From assembly GCA_023151115.1 (NCBI GenBank), contig JAKLJP010000010.1:156159-220158 (forward strand): a DNA stretch of 64,000 nt, written 5' to 3'. Both the position numbers and the translations under genes were made by a program. Origin of the DNA: Anaerolineae bacterium. Lineage in GTDB: Bacteria; Chloroflexota; Anaerolineae; 4572-78; J111. This document shows, one piece after another, positions 1 to 8,491 of the stretch (position 1 is its first letter; each line of letters starts with the position of its first letter). The notes under the pieces were generated by a model, which saw nothing but the letters and a program-made list of their open reading frames with translations, had not been told where the DNA came from and ran no database searches.

Positions 1-1240
1 GGCTTTGCTCGATGGACTGCTCATCGCCAATATCGGCAAAGATGCGCTCGAAAAAAGGCAAGGTCGAGCCTTCGGCGGCGGGGATGCGCAGACCCGCCTG
101 GGCCATCGCCGCCAGCAGTCCCACCGTTTTGAGCGATACTGTTTTGCCGCCCGTGTTAGGCCCAGTGATGATTAGCATACGCGTTTCAGGAGGCAGAGTG
201 ATAGTAATGGGTACCACTTTGGTCGGGTCGAGCAGGGGATGTCGAGCCGCGCTCAACTTAAAAGCAGCAGGGGAGCGGGGGGGCAGGGGAGCAGGGGAGA
301 GTCGCCGTGCGTCCCCTCTGCCCTTCTGCTCCCCCGCTTCGCGTCCCCTGCTGGCAGGATTGAATAAGATCGGCTCAACGGCGTCAATCGCCTCGGCGTA
401 TTTGGCCTTGGCAAAAGCCAGGTCGAGTTCGGCCAGGGCGGCCACGGTGTGGTCAATCAACCGGCTTTGCCCGCCCACCTGTTCCGACAAAGCCAGCAGA
501 ATTTTGCGAATTTCCTCTTCCTCATCCAGTTGAAGCTGCCGCCATTTGTTGTTGAGTTCCACCGTCGCCAGCGGTTCGATGAAGAGGGTGGCCCCGCTGG
601 CGCTCTGATCGTGGATAATGCCCTGAATTTTGCCCTTAAATTCGGCCTTGAGCGGGACAACATAGCGCCCGCCTCGCTGCGTGACCAGCGGCTCCTGCAA
701 GTAGCGGCTGTACTGGCTGGAGGCGACCAGCCGGTTGAGCCGTTCCATCAAGCGGCTATGGGCCGTTTCCAGCTCACGCCGGATGCGGGCCAGATTGGGG
801 CTGGCGCTGCTTTTAACCTCGCCGTGATCGTCAATAGCCTGGCTGATATCGTTGACCAGGCCGGGGCACGGCTCGATGCGCTGGGCAATATCGGCCAGGC
901 GCGGATAAACCTCGGCCAGCCGGGTAATGGTGCGCTGCAAATCGCGGGCAGCAATCAAGGTTTGGCGGATTTCCAGCAGTTCAGTCGGCAGCAGGATCGC
1001 GCCGCGTTGAGCGCGTGCAGTCAAGGGCCGGACATCCCGCGAGCCGCCCACACTCATTCCTACTTTGGCCGAGAGCAGATGGACTGCTTCGCTGGTTTCA
1101 GCCTGCCAGGCCTGGGCTTCGGCCAGGTAGGGGCTGGGCCGCAAGGCCAGCGCCAACTCCTTGCTGGCCGAGAACATAGCGTAGGAGGCTAATTTATGTA
1201 AAATTTTGGGAAATTCAAGGGTAACGAGGTGTTTGTCCAC
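1..1240 (-). CDS. mutS2: Endonuclease MutS2, 3' part cut off by the window edge
   Basis: MutS2 is an ATPase of the MutS family acting on branched DNA and collided ribosomes. The GTG start at 1240 gives the N-terminus VDKHLVTLEFPKILHKLASY, typical of the family. The first 413 residues are visible. They include the core-domain motif ARHPLLDP, the Walker A GPNTGGKT near residue 359 and the Walker B region FADIGDEQS at the very edge. The ABC signature end and the KOW/Smr C-terminus lie outside. About 30 residues of low complexity (from 262-352) are inserted in frame just before ARHPLLDP; relatives lack them, and they are encoded by a G-rich/C-rich hairpin repeat. The gene lies 22 bp downstream of cvpA on the same strand, a pairing seen in many Gram-positive-type genomes, so cotranscription is likely. 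Confidence 0.95.
   Translation of the reverse strand, partial: MDKHLVTLEFPKILHKLASYAMFSASKELALALRPSPYLAEAQAWQAETSEAVHLLSAKVGMSVGGSRDVRPLTARAQRGAILLPTELLEIRQTLIAARDLQRTITRLAEVYPRLADIAQRIEPCPGLVNDISQAIDDHGEVKSSASPNLARIRRELETAHSRLMERLNRLVASSQYSRYLQEPLVTQRGGRYVVPLKAEFKGKIQGIIHDQSASGATLFIEPLATVELNNKWRQLQLDEEEEIRKILLALSEQVGGQSRLIDHTVAALAELDLAFAKAKYAEAIDAVEPILFNPASRGREAGEQKGRGDARRLSPAPLPPRSPAAFKLSAARHPLLDPTKVVPITITLPPETRMLIITGPNTGGKTVSLKTVGLLAAMAQAGLRIPAAEGSTLPFFERIFADIGDEQSIEQS
262..352. repeat. G-rich hairpin repeat inserted in mutS2
   Basis: The stretch has a G-rich arm (tandem GGGGAGCAG words, 268-300) and a C-rich arm (CCCCTCTGCCC, CTGCTCCCCC, 313-350) that can pair. It lies inside the mutS2 reading frame and keeps it open, adding about 30 Arg/Pro/Gly/Ala-rich residues. 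The same 8-bp unit recurs at 8036-8157 and 9133-9177. Confidence 0.85.
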
Positions 1241-1262
1241 AACCTACACTATCGAAATGACC

Positions 1263-1919
1263 TCAGGCAATGATCTCTAAAACACTTTTGAGAATATCGG
1301 CATTGCGCGGCACAAATAAGCTGACCGACTGCACAATAGCGGTCAGAACCTGGTTAAAAAGTGGCAGCAGCATTGATGTTCTCAAATTGGTAACCAATCC
1401 TCTTGAAAAGCCGGAGTAGGGAATAGTGGTGTCGGTGGGCTGAAAAATAAATTGAATCACACCCAAAAGCAAAGCCAGCCAGACGGTGGTTAAAATAAAG
1501 CCCATTGCCAGACCGCCCAGGGCATTGAGTGGACCCACGACGAAGCGCTGGGTGGCTGAAGGCGCAACTTCCTCTACCGGACCAATTTTGCTCTTTTTCT
1601 TTATCTTCTTTTTCTTTTCTTCCGGCGGTACGGCCAGATATTTTACCACCAATCGAAAGGCGTTAAAGAAAACAAGCAGCAGCACCAAAAACGCCAAGAC
1701 ATCGGCCGCTGTTTTCTCCATACCAAAGCCGGAAGTTTCCGGTTGCAGAATCTGTTCACTGAGCATTTTATACAACCAAAGAGTCGCCACTAACCCTAGC
1801 CAAATACTGACCACCGACACAATTTGTGAGACCGCGCCTCTGACAAAACCGGCCAAAACCCCCACAAATAGAAGCACAATGAACAACAAATCTAAGGTGT
1901 TTAAGCCTAATACTTGCAT
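1263..1919 (-). CDS. CvpA family membrane protein
   Basis: CvpA-family integral membrane protein of 218 residues. In Gram-negatives the family is linked to colicin V export and envelope stress; its molecular activity is unsettled. Four hydrophobic segments are visible (about 5-25, 30-52, 75-96 and 137-165). The N-terminal LDLLFIVLLFVGVLAGFVRG is the family hallmark. A strongly basic cytoplasmic loop (EEKKKKIKKKSK, about 99-110) separates the second and third parts. The ATG is preceded by GGAGAAGG. It sits directly upstream of mutS2, as in Bacillus-type cvpA-mutS2 clusters. Confidence 0.85.
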   Translation of the reverse strand: MQVLGLNTLDLLFIVLLFVGVLAGFVRGAVSQIVSVVSIWLGLVATLWLYKMLSEQILQPETSGFGMEKTAADVLAFLVLLLVFFNAFRLVVKYLAVPPEEKKKKIKKKSKIGPVEEVAPSATQRFVVGPLNALGGLAMGFILTTVWLALLLGVIQFIFQPTDTTIPYSGFSRGLVTNLRTSMLLPLFNQVLTAIVQSVSLFVPRNADILKSVLEIIA

Positions 1920-2031
1920 GATGCCTTCTCCTGAATTCCATCCTTGCGGAACATAACGCTATAATAATAACATTTTTTTTCAAAAATGACACATCCGCCT
2001 TATCATTATGTTTTGCGCCCTAAGCTTTTGA

Positions 2032-2066
2032 CAAAAAAAGCTCATCCTTAAGGTAGGATGAGCTTT
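2032..2066 (-). terminator. Rho-independent terminator after bactofilin
   Basis: On the minus strand an 11-bp stem (AAAGCTCATCC / GGATGAGCTTT) with an 8-nt loop is followed by a run of seven T. It starts about 30 bp after the bactofilin stop codon, separating it from cvpA-mutS2. Confidence 0.9.
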
Positions 2067-2096
2067 CGAGTCAATTCGGGGATAACGGATCAGCAA

Positions 2097-2558
2097 CTAT
2101 TCTACTTTAACCTCGGCCGGTTGCGTTTCCTCCATTTCAGGGGAAACCTCAGCCGGGGAGTCTTCTGCTTCATCATACGAGATTGAACCAAAATCAGGCG
2201 GCTCCGGCTCATCTTTCATGGCCAAATTACCCCGGAAGTAGCCCTCTTCATCCAACAGGAAACTACCCACATCCACATTGCCCCAGACTTTGCCGGTGCT
2301 GAGAATTTCCAGGCGGCCCGAAGCCTTGATGCTGCCGGTCACCGCGCCGCTAACCGAGACATTTTCGGCAATCAGATCAGCCGCCACTTTAGCCTGCGGG
2401 CCAATGACAATATTGCCCAGCGTTTCGATGACCCCTTCTTCGCACACCCCGTCAATGCGGATGCTGCCATCGCACACCAATCTACCTCTAAAGCTGGTAT
2501 TGGGGCCGATGACCGTTTCTATTTTGTCAACCGGGGCGCCTTTGTTTCTACCAAGCAC
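2097..2558 (-). CDS. Bactofilin (polymer-forming cytoskeletal protein)
   Basis: Bactofilins polymerise without nucleotide into a right-handed beta-helix and scaffold envelope enzymes. The protein (153 aa) shows the DUF583 core at about 12-115 with regularly spaced Gly and hydrophobic residues (ETVIGPNTSFRGRLVCDGS, GNIVIGPQAKVAADLIAE, VTGSIKASGRLEI). A disordered acidic tail follows (EPEPPDFG onward). The start is GTG at 2558, chosen because a strong AGGAGG lies 7 bases upstream. It has its own terminator downstream. Function is from the family; no partner is evident. Confidence 0.9.
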   Translation of the reverse strand: MLGRNKGAPVDKIETVIGPNTSFRGRLVCDGSIRIDGVCEEGVIETLGNIVIGPQAKVAADLIAENVSVSGAVTGSIKASGRLEILSTGKVWGNVDVGSFLLDEEGYFRGNLAMKDEPEPPDFGSISYDEAEDSPAEVSPEMEETQPAEVKVE

Positions 2559-2574
2559 ACCGTCCTCCTAAAGT

Positions 2575-2646
2575 AAAGGATGAGGGATGAAGGATGAAGG
2601 GTGAAGAATCCTTTTTCATCCTTCATCCTTCCGCCTTCATCCTTTT
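2575..2646. repeat. Intergenic hairpin of GGATGAA words
   Basis: Imperfect tandem GGATGAGGGATGAAGGATGAA forms the left arm; the complementary TTCATCCTTCATCCTTCC forms the right arm. It fills the gap between lspA and the bactofilin gene. A single arm of the same word recurs at 25466-25500. Confidence 0.85.
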
Positions 2647-2687
2647 CAGGGTTCTCACTATACTTCAACTGGGGGTAATTGTCAACG

Positions 2688-3218
2688 TTATTGAAATTCG
2701 CTGGTTGAGGATGATTCGACCGGTTCAGTTTCTTTGGGCTGCTGGTGGCTGCGGTGATTGACCAGTAACAGCCAAGCCATGCCGATGATAATAAAACTAT
2801 CAGCCAGATTAAAGGTTGGCCAGCGGGTTGCGCCAATACCGGCATCCAAAAAGTCCGTCACCCGGCCATCTATCAGCCGGTCCACAAAGTTGGCAATCGC
2901 GCCGCCCAGCAGCAGGCCAATCGGCCAGCCGGCCTGCGGTAAAAATTGGCCGGATTTCAGGGCTTGCCCAAACCAAACGATCAGGCCCACAATCACCAGG
3001 CCGGTGACAATCAAGGGTCCCGACCCGCCATTGGCAAACATGCCAAAGGCCACTCCGGTGTTATAGCCCAGAGTCAAGCGAAAAAAATCCCCGATAATCG
3101 GGATAGGTTGGTACAGCTCAAGTGTTTGCTCAGCCCAAATTTTGCTCAGGCCATCCAGGGCCAAAGCCAGACCAAACATCATAATGACACGAGAAAATGC
3201 TTTCATATCAGTATACAC
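2688..3218 (-). CDS. lspA: Lipoprotein signal peptidase (signal peptidase II)
   Basis: LspA cleaves the signal peptide of diacylglyceryl-modified prolipoproteins at the membrane. Four transmembrane segments are visible in 176 aa. The catalytic aspartates are both present: D113 in the NFVD box (GAIANFVDRLIDG) and D140 in FNLADS. The conserved NTGVAFG motif follows TM1. The annotated start is GTG; an in-frame ATG four codons later (MKAFSRV) is equally plausible, since neither has a clear ribosome binding site. The Ser/Glu-rich tail (QQPKETEPVESSSTSE) is an extension beyond the family core. The window encodes several lipoprotein substrates. Confidence 0.95.
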   Translation of the reverse strand: MYTDMKAFSRVIMMFGLALALDGLSKIWAEQTLELYQPIPIIGDFFRLTLGYNTGVAFGMFANGGSGPLIVTGLVIVGLIVWFGQALKSGQFLPQAGWPIGLLLGGAIANFVDRLIDGRVTDFLDAGIGATRWPTFNLADSFIIIGMAWLLLVNHRSHQQPKETEPVESSSTSEFQ

Positions 3219-3341
3219 TATCTTGAAAAAAGAAGGTTGTCAAATTGGCAGGCCAACGACAAATCCTATTACAGTTTCAGGAGGATTCTTCGGCTTCGCC
3301 TCAGAATGACTTGACCCATTTCCCCGTCTGCTGTCTACCGT

Positions 3342-4667
3342 TTACTCCCAAATGTACCAGGCCGGCACATCGGATAGCAGCCAGGCCAGCCCTTCGGCGG
3401 GACGTTCTAGCAGTAAATTGATTAAAGCCTTGGCTTTCTCAGGGGCATGGGCCGGGGCCAGACTGCTAAATTCAACCCCAATCAAGCGATAATGCCCGCG
3501 CCGGGCGTGCAGCATCTCGCCGTAGGTTTCGACAATGCCCTTTAGAATGTTGACGATAACATGCGTGATCGTCGAAGGATTGGTCATACCCCGCCGGCGG
3601 CACTCCTGCACCACCAGCCGGAAAAAGCGCAGACTGTAATCCAGTTTGGCCACCAGAGCAAAATCTTCACAAAAAACATCAATCCGATTGGTAAAGGTTG
3701 TTTTCAGAATGTCGCTGATTAGTTCTTTATCGTCAATCGTTTCCCATTGGCCGCTGTCGTCCCGGCTGATGGTCATCAGCAAACGCCTGATGCGCTCGAC
3801 CGTGCTTTCATACTGCTGCGCTTCCTGGACTACGTGGGGCAGCAAACGTCCCCGGTCGCCCCAGGCGTTTTCCAATGCCCTGATAAAACGGCTCCAATCG
3901 CGCATTACCGTGCCGGCCACACAACTATCGAGTGGAAAGGAGGCGCTCATATCGGCCAGGCTGACCAGCATCAGCGCGGTCAAACGCTGTTCCTGGATTT
4001 TAACCTCCTCCTGCATCAGATGGGTGGTTGAAGCCAGCAGCGGCAGCGAGGCTTCGCCGCTGCTGAGCACACCAAATTTATCGTGGTCGCGGATAATGGT
4101 CAGCAGGGTGCGCAACTCGGTGCGGGTGAGCATGGTTTGGAGTTTAGCCCGTTCATCGGGGTACATGGACGACACCAAGTACCAGCCAATTGTCGGGTGA
4201 CGGTCGGTGTTGACATACTTGCCAATATCGTGATAGAGGGCGGCCACGCGCAAAAAGGTTTTGACAGCTCCATGTTCATCGGGCGGAAAGAGGGCCGTTG
4301 TCGCCACATCCGGGCCGATACCGTGCCAGAGCTGGCTATAGTTCCGCTTAAAAAATGATAAATCTGCAGCGCAGTGAGGATTGGCCCCATCCACCAAAAT
4401 ATCGGCTGGACGATCTGCCAGCAGCCGGTCTACTTTTTCCATCACTGTATGTAAATGAGGCGCGCCTTTGGGGTCGCCATGGCGAGTTCCCATCGTCGGT
4501 GGATAGAACAAGTCGGCCAACTGTTGACCAAAGGGCAAAGTTCGCATCGTAGCCGCATCGGGTACAGGGCCAGCCGCAAAAACTTCTTCAAATCTGCTTG
4601 ATAAATTCCGTTTCACAGGTCTGCTGTTAGCTTTATATGTGTCCAGGAAAAAATTTTTCTCAACCAT
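3342..4667 (-). CDS. HD-domain phosphohydrolase-like protein
   Basis: A 441-aa soluble protein whose central part fits the HD metal-dependent phosphohydrolase superfamily. His residues near 71-73 (PHLHTVMEKV), the H-D pair near 146-147 (ALYHDIGKYVN) and a later RDHDKFG about 45 residues on are in the expected order. The layout, with a large helical C-terminal half, resembles HD proteins that act on nucleotides. The ATG at 4667 is preferred over the TTG one codon upstream. No operon partner suggests a substrate. The last codons run into a TCTACCGTTTAC repeat word also seen at 22396 and 56579. Confidence 0.7.
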   Translation of the reverse strand: MVEKNFFLDTYKANSRPVKRNLSSRFEEVFAAGPVPDAATMRTLPFGQQLADLFYPPTMGTRHGDPKGAPHLHTVMEKVDRLLADRPADILVDGANPHCAADLSFFKRNYSQLWHGIGPDVATTALFPPDEHGAVKTFLRVAALYHDIGKYVNTDRHPTIGWYLVSSMYPDERAKLQTMLTRTELRTLLTIIRDHDKFGVLSSGEASLPLLASTTHLMQEEVKIQEQRLTALMLVSLADMSASFPLDSCVAGTVMRDWSRFIRALENAWGDRGRLLPHVVQEAQQYESTVERIRRLLMTISRDDSGQWETIDDKELISDILKTTFTNRIDVFCEDFALVAKLDYSLRFFRLVVQECRRRGMTNPSTITHVIVNILKGIVETYGEMLHARRGHYRLIGVEFSSLAPAHAPEKAKALINLLLERPAEGLAWLLSDVPAWYIWE

Positions 4668-4669
4668 CA

Positions 4670-4755
4670 AGGTAGCAAGTAGCAGAGTAGCAGCTAAAAA
4701 ATTTGCTACTCTGTTACCTCACCCTTTCGGGTGCGCCGAAGGGTGTGCTACCTGT
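4670..4755. repeat. Intergenic hairpin of GTAGCA words
   Basis: The arms GGTAGCAAGTAGCAGAGTAGC and GCTACTCTGTTACC...GTGCTACC are complementary, with an embedded CACCCTTTCGGGTG palindrome. It lies upstream of the HD gene and overlaps its probable leader. The remainder of 4756-4939 shows no gene. Confidence 0.75.
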
Positions 4756-4898
4756 TTTAACAGCGAAAACTTTTCCAGGGCACTATAATAATCACAAGCG
4801 GGCAGAAAAGCAATGTCCCCATGTTCATTATCTCTACGCTGATTCTCCATAAAATCTTCATAATTGCTTGTTATACTATAGCCAAATAAAGAAAATAA

Positions 4899-4918
4899 CA
4901 GCCTGATAATAGTCAGGC
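4899..4918 (+). promoter_or_regulatory. Leader hairpin upstream of the Met-rich secreted protein
   Basis: GCCTGA and TCAGGC pair around a 6-nt loop, 20 bases before the start codon at 4940. A TATACT -10-like box lies about 30 bases upstream (near 4872). It may affect translation or mRNA stability; this is inference. Confidence 0.4.
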
Positions 4919-4939
4919 AATAAAGAATGGAGCAAAACT

Positions 4940-5869
4940 ATGAAAACTCAAAAGTGGATGTTGGTGGCAAGTATCATCATGTTTCTGGGCGCGGCCGGCC
5001 TGGTAGCCTTGACCGTCCTCACGCCTTTTGCCTGGGCGCAAGGGCCGATGGGCTGGAACGGCTGGGGTGATGGCCCGATGTTCGAGGGTGGTTTTGGCCC
5101 GCGTATGGGCCGGGGCATGATGCAAGGTGGCGGTTTTGGCATGGGGCCAGGCGGGATGATGGGCGGCCGCTGGGGCGGGCCGGAAAATTCGCTATTGACC
5201 ATTGCTGCCGAAAAATTGGGCCTGACTACGGCTGAATTGCAGGCTGAACTTCAGGCCGGTAAAACCATAGCCGATGTAGCTGCCGAAAAAAATGTGGAAG
5301 TATCCACAATTGTGGACGCCGTGGTAGCCGAGCGGGCTGAGCAGCTTGATGAATTGGTGGCGAATGGACAGGCCACCCAGGAAGAAGCCGATGCCATGCT
5401 GACCTTGATGAAGGCCAACATCACCCGGCGAATTAATGAAGCATGGTCGGGCAGAGGTTTTGGCCCCGGCATGATGGGCGGCGGTATAGGGCCTGGCTTC
5501 GGCATGGGGCACGGCGGGATGATGGGTGGACGCGGTGGTATGATGGGCGGCTGGGGTGGGCCGGGCTACTCGATGATGCAGACGGTTGCCGATACTCTGG
5601 GCCTCACTCCTGCTGAACTGGTCACTGAACTACAAGCCGGCAAATCCGTGGCCGAAGTAGCAGCAGAGAAAAACGTAGAGGTGGCTACCCTGGTAAACGC
5701 CATCTTGACCCCACGCACCGAGCAACTCAATGCGCTGGTGGCCGAAGGGCAACTGACCCAGGCCGAGGTTGACGCCCGGATAACTATTCTAAAGGTTGAT
5801 GTGGTTGAGCGTCTTAACCAGAGCTGGGGCGCTAAAAATACAATCTCCGGGGAGACAGAAACTAACTAA
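4940..5869 (+). CDS. Secreted Met/Gly-rich protein with duplicated helical domain
   Basis: 309 aa with a signal peptide (hydrophobic 8-30, likely cleavage after AWA at 33). Two copies of an 87-residue helical domain (83-169 and 210-296) share LGLT-AEL-ELQAGK-AEVAAEKNVEV...Q.T..E.DA...L. Each copy is preceded by a Gly/Met-rich linker (GMGPGGMMGG; GMGHGGMMGGRGGMMGG). The domain resembles uncharacterised actinobacterial/Firmicute DUF2680-like proteins. Met-rich loops of this kind can bind Cu(I) or Ag(I), but that is inference. The gene directly precedes a two-component system whose sensor has a similar Met/His loop, suggesting a shared signal. Confidence 0.7.
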   Translation: MKTQKWMLVASIIMFLGAAGLVALTVLTPFAWAQGPMGWNGWGDGPMFEGGFGPRMGRGMMQGGGFGMGPGGMMGGRWGGPENSLLTIAAEKLGLTTAELQAELQAGKTIADVAAEKNVEVSTIVDAVVAERAEQLDELVANGQATQEEADAMLTLMKANITRRINEAWSGRGFGPGMMGGGIGPGFGMGHGGMMGGRGGMMGGWGGPGYSMMQTVADTLGLTPAELVTELQAGKSVAEVAAEKNVEVATLVNAILTPRTEQLNALVAEGQLTQAEVDARITILKVDVVERLNQSWGAKNTISGETETN

Positions 5870-5897
5870 CTGCCCAGAAATAACTTTGTATCTGTCA

Positions 5898-5936
5898 GGA
5901 GATTAGAGATTAAAAAATCTCTAATCTCTAATCTCC
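5898..5936. repeat. Intergenic hairpin of GATTAGA words
   Basis: GGAGATTAGAGATT pairs with AATCTCTAATCTCC across an AAAAA loop. It is the first of two stacked hairpins after the Met-rich protein gene. Confidence 0.85.
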
Positions 5937-5942
5937 AACTCC

Positions 5943-5986
5943 GAACCCCCGCCGGCACATTTGGGCCGGTCGGGGTCTTTCTTTTC
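5943..5986 (+). terminator. Terminator hairpin after the Met-rich protein gene
   Basis: CCCCCGCCGGC and GGCCGGTCGGGG form a GC-rich stem around a short loop, followed by CTTTCTTTT. Position (75 bp after the stop codon) and T-rich tail fit intrinsic termination. Confidence 0.75.
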
Positions 5987-6012
5987 ACAGACTGTTCTTG
6001 ATATGATAAAAT
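5984..6012 (+). promoter_or_regulatory. Predicted sigma70-type promoter of the two-component operon
   Basis: TTCACA, a 17-bp spacer and TAAAAT lie about 90 bp upstream of the response-regulator ATG and partly overlap the tail of the preceding terminator. Predicted by eye only. Confidence 0.5.
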
Positions 6013-6100
6013 AAGACAATTACAAATTTTAATTCTTTCAATTGCGTAATGCGTAACGTGTAACATGCCACGCACCGCGCCCTACGCTCCACGTTAGCCT

Positions 6101-6790
6101 ATGTCTCGTATCCTGGTTGTAGACGACGATAAACAAATTGTCCGGCTGGTCCAATCATACCTGGAGCGAGCCGGTCATCAAGTGCTGACCGCCCACGACG
6201 GTGAAATGGCGCTTTACACCATCCGCCGTGAGCGGCCCGATTTGGTCATCCTCGACCTCATGCTGCCCAACCGCGATGGTTGGGAGATTACCCGCACCGT
6301 GCGCAGCGATCCCATCCTGGCCAACCTGCCAATTATCATGCTTACCGCCCGGATTGAAGATACCGATAAAATTGTCGGCCTGGAGTTGGGTGCAGATGAT
6401 TACATCGCCAAGCCTTTCAACCCCCACGAAGTTGTAGCGCGGGTGAGAGCCGTTCTGCGGCGGGTTGGCGGCGCACCGGCCACGCCGCAGGTCATCCAGG
6501 TAGGTGGGCTGAGAATGGATGTGGACCGTCACCTGGTTTCCCTCGACGGCGCGCCCATTGACCTCACCCCAACCGAATTTGATCTGCTGAAGTTGTTGAT
6601 GGAGCAGCGCGGCCATGCTTTTACCCGTATGGAACTGGTGGAGAAAGGCTTGGGTTATAATTTTGAAGGGCTAGACCGGACCATTGACAGCCACATCAAA
6701 AACCTGCGCCGCAAAATCGAACCCAACCCCAGCCAGCCGACCTATATTGAAACCGTTTACGGCGTCGGCTACCGGCTCAAAGGGGAATAA
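6101..6790 (+). CDS. OmpR-family response regulator
   Basis: 229 aa: receiver domain (3-115) with acidic pocket DDD (8-10), phosphoacceptor D52 in VILDLMLP and the conserved Lys in ADDYIAKPF. A winged-helix DNA-binding domain follows at about 130-228 (LTPTEFDLLKLL, GLDRTIDSHIKNLRRKIE, YGVGYRL). The ATG has no obvious Shine-Dalgarno; the leader carries a TGCGTAA/CACGTTA hairpin. The sensor kinase gene follows after a 110-bp hairpin-containing gap on the same strand, so they form a two-component pair. It may control the Met-rich protein gene upstream. Confidence 0.95.
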   Translation: MSRILVVDDDKQIVRLVQSYLERAGHQVLTAHDGEMALYTIRRERPDLVILDLMLPNRDGWEITRTVRSDPILANLPIIMLTARIEDTDKIVGLELGADDYIAKPFNPHEVVARVRAVLRRVGGAPATPQVIQVGGLRMDVDRHLVSLDGAPIDLTPTEFDLLKLLMEQRGHAFTRMELVEKGLGYNFEGLDRTIDSHIKNLRRKIEPNPSQPTYIETVYGVGYRLKGE

Positions 6791-6872
6791 AATTGTGAAT
6801 GATGAATGGTGAATTGTGAATGGTCTGATATTTCATTAACAATTCACATTTGGCTATTCACAATTCACAATT
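6791..6872. repeat. Intergenic hairpin of GTGAATT words
   Basis: ATTGTGAATGATGAATGGTGAATTGTGAAT pairs imperfectly with ATTCACA...ATTCACAATTCACAATT. It fills the gap between response regulator and kinase genes. Confidence 0.85.
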
Positions 6873-6900
6873 AGATTAGTTTTCTTTTCAGGCATCATTC

Positions 6901-8394
6901 ATGAACAAACTTTGGGTTCGTCTCGCCCTGGCTTTTGGCGCGGTTACCATCATTGGGATTGTGGTGGCCGGTATTCTGGCTAACCGCCAGGTGGATGTAC
7001 AATTTCGCCGCTTTGTGGCGCGGGATCAGCTTGTCAATTCGCCGCTGGTTGACGCCCTGGCCGATTATTATGCCCGTCAGGGCAGTTGGGCGGGGGTCGA
7101 AGAACTGTTTCGCGGCCCCGGTCAGCCAGATAACATGGGCCACGGTTGGGGCATGATGATGCGGCGGGGCATGCCCCAACTGATTCTAGCCGATGCCTCG
7201 ACCCAAATTGTTTTTGACCAGGGCGGCCCGCGCCGGGGAGGCCGTTTGAACCCGGCCGAACAGGCCGAAGCTGTGCCCATTGAATTGGAAGGCCAAACGG
7301 TGGGCTATGTCGTCGTCAGCGTGCCCGGCCTGGGCGATCTGTCCGGGCCGGCCCAGTTGTTTCTGCGGCAGTTTAACTTTTCCTTGTGGCAGGCCGGTCT
7401 CATTGCCGGCAGCCTAGGGCTGCTGTTGGGATTTATTATTTCGCGCGGGTTGTCTGCGCCGCTGGGCCGCCTGGCCGCCGCCGCCCGGCGCATTTCCAGG
7501 GGCGACTTGAATCAGCAGGTTCCGGTGACCGGCAGCGCCGAGATAGCCGATCTGGCCCGTGCCTTTAACGAGATGACCGCCGGTTTGCAACAAGCCGAAA
7601 CTCTCCGCCGCAATATGGTCGCCGACATCGCCCACGAACTCCGCACCCCTTTGACCATCATTCAGGGCAATTTGCAAGCTATCCTCGACGATGTTTATCC
7701 GCTGGAAAAAGCTGAAATTGCCGCCGTTTATGATGAGACCCTCACTTTGAACCGCCTGGTTAACGACCTGCGCCAACTGGCTCAAGCCGAGGCCGGACAG
7801 TTGAGCCTGCACCTCCAGGCAGTCGAATTACCCTCTCTGGTCGAGCGAGCCGCTAATTTATTTGAAGAACTGGCCCGCGAAAAAAATATCAAGGTGAAGA
7901 TCGTTTTGCCTCCCACTTTACCCCCCGTTCAGGCCGACCCCGACCGGGTGCGCCAGGTCCTGCACAATCTCCTCTCCAACGCCTTGCGCCATACACCGGA
8001 GGGCGGCGAGGTGGTTATTGAGGCAGCTTCGGTAAGAGAGCAGGGGAGCAGGGGAGCAGGGGAGCAGGGGGGAGTTTTTTCATCTCCCCCACCCCCCCGC
8101 TCCTCTGCTCCCCTGCCCGATACTCCCCGACCCCCGACCCCCGACCCCCGACCCCTCATTCGCGTCACCGTCTCCGATACCGGCCCCGGCATCTCCCCCA
8201 CCGACTTGCCCCACGTGTTTGACCGCTTCTGGCGGGCCGATAAGGCCCGCTCCCGCGAACAGGGCGGTTCCGGTTTGGGCCTGGCCATTGCCAAACGGTT
8301 GGTCGAGGCCCAGGGGGGGCAAATCGGCGTGGAAAGTGAAGGTGTGGCGGGACGGGGTAGCTGTTTTTGGTTTACGCTGCCCACCCACTCATAA
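6901..8394 (+). CDS. Membrane sensor histidine kinase with in-frame repeat insertion
   Basis: 497 aa. TM1 (about 7-27), an extracytoplasmic domain (28-160) containing a Met/His-rich loop (DNMGHGWGMMMRRGM), TM2 (about 164-182), HAMP (183-235), HisKA with H245 in DIAHELRTP, and HATPase_c with N box (NLLSNALRHTPEGG), G1 (DTGPGI), F box (VFDRFW) and G2 (GSGLGLAIAK). Between N box and G1, residues 379-418 are a Gln/Gly/Ser/Pro-rich insert encoded by the GGGAGCAG repeat. The frame is intact and all catalytic boxes remain. It sits at the ATP-lid side of the domain, so activity could be kept or altered. It pairs with the upstream OmpR-type regulator. Confidence 0.93.
   Translation: MNKLWVRLALAFGAVTIIGIVVAGILANRQVDVQFRRFVARDQLVNSPLVDALADYYARQGSWAGVEELFRGPGQPDNMGHGWGMMMRRGMPQLILADASTQIVFDQGGPRRGGRLNPAEQAEAVPIELEGQTVGYVVVSVPGLGDLSGPAQLFLRQFNFSLWQAGLIAGSLGLLLGFIISRGLSAPLGRLAAAARRISRGDLNQQVPVTGSAEIADLARAFNEMTAGLQQAETLRRNMVADIAHELRTPLTIIQGNLQAILDDVYPLEKAEIAAVYDETLTLNRLVNDLRQLAQAEAGQLSLHLQAVELPSLVERAANLFEELAREKNIKVKIVLPPTLPPVQADPDRVRQVLHNLLSNALRHTPEGGEVVIEAASVREQGSRGAGEQGGVFSSPPPPRSSAPLPDTPRPPTPDPRPLIRVTVSDTGPGISPTDLPHVFDRFWRADKARSREQGGSGLGLAIAKRLVEAQGGQIGVESEGVAGRGSCFWFTLPTHS
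8036..8157. repeat. G-rich hairpin repeat inserted in the kinase gene
   Basis: Four GAGCAGGG units (8-bp period) followed by a C-rich arm (CTCCCCCACCCCCCCGCTCC) and four CCCGACC words. The G-rich and C-rich arms are complementary. In-frame translation gives EQGSRGAGEQG then a Pro/Ser-rich run. Confidence 0.9.
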
Positions 8395-8491
8395 CTCCCC
8401 GCTTTCCGCAAAACTGTGGCACATCGCTGCCGTTTGTTGTATAATTAGCTATCCCGTTTATCCTTAACCAAATTATCGAGACAGAGTATTG

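Noticed and set aside
449..1192. Long plus-strand frame opposite mutS2
   Set aside because: It is antisense to a clear mutS2 reading frame and shows no family motif; GC-rich third positions open such shadows.
8036..8157. Tandem units that could be taken for a CRISPR array
   Set aside because: The units are 8 bp and contiguous, with no unique spacers, and they lie inside a kinase gene.
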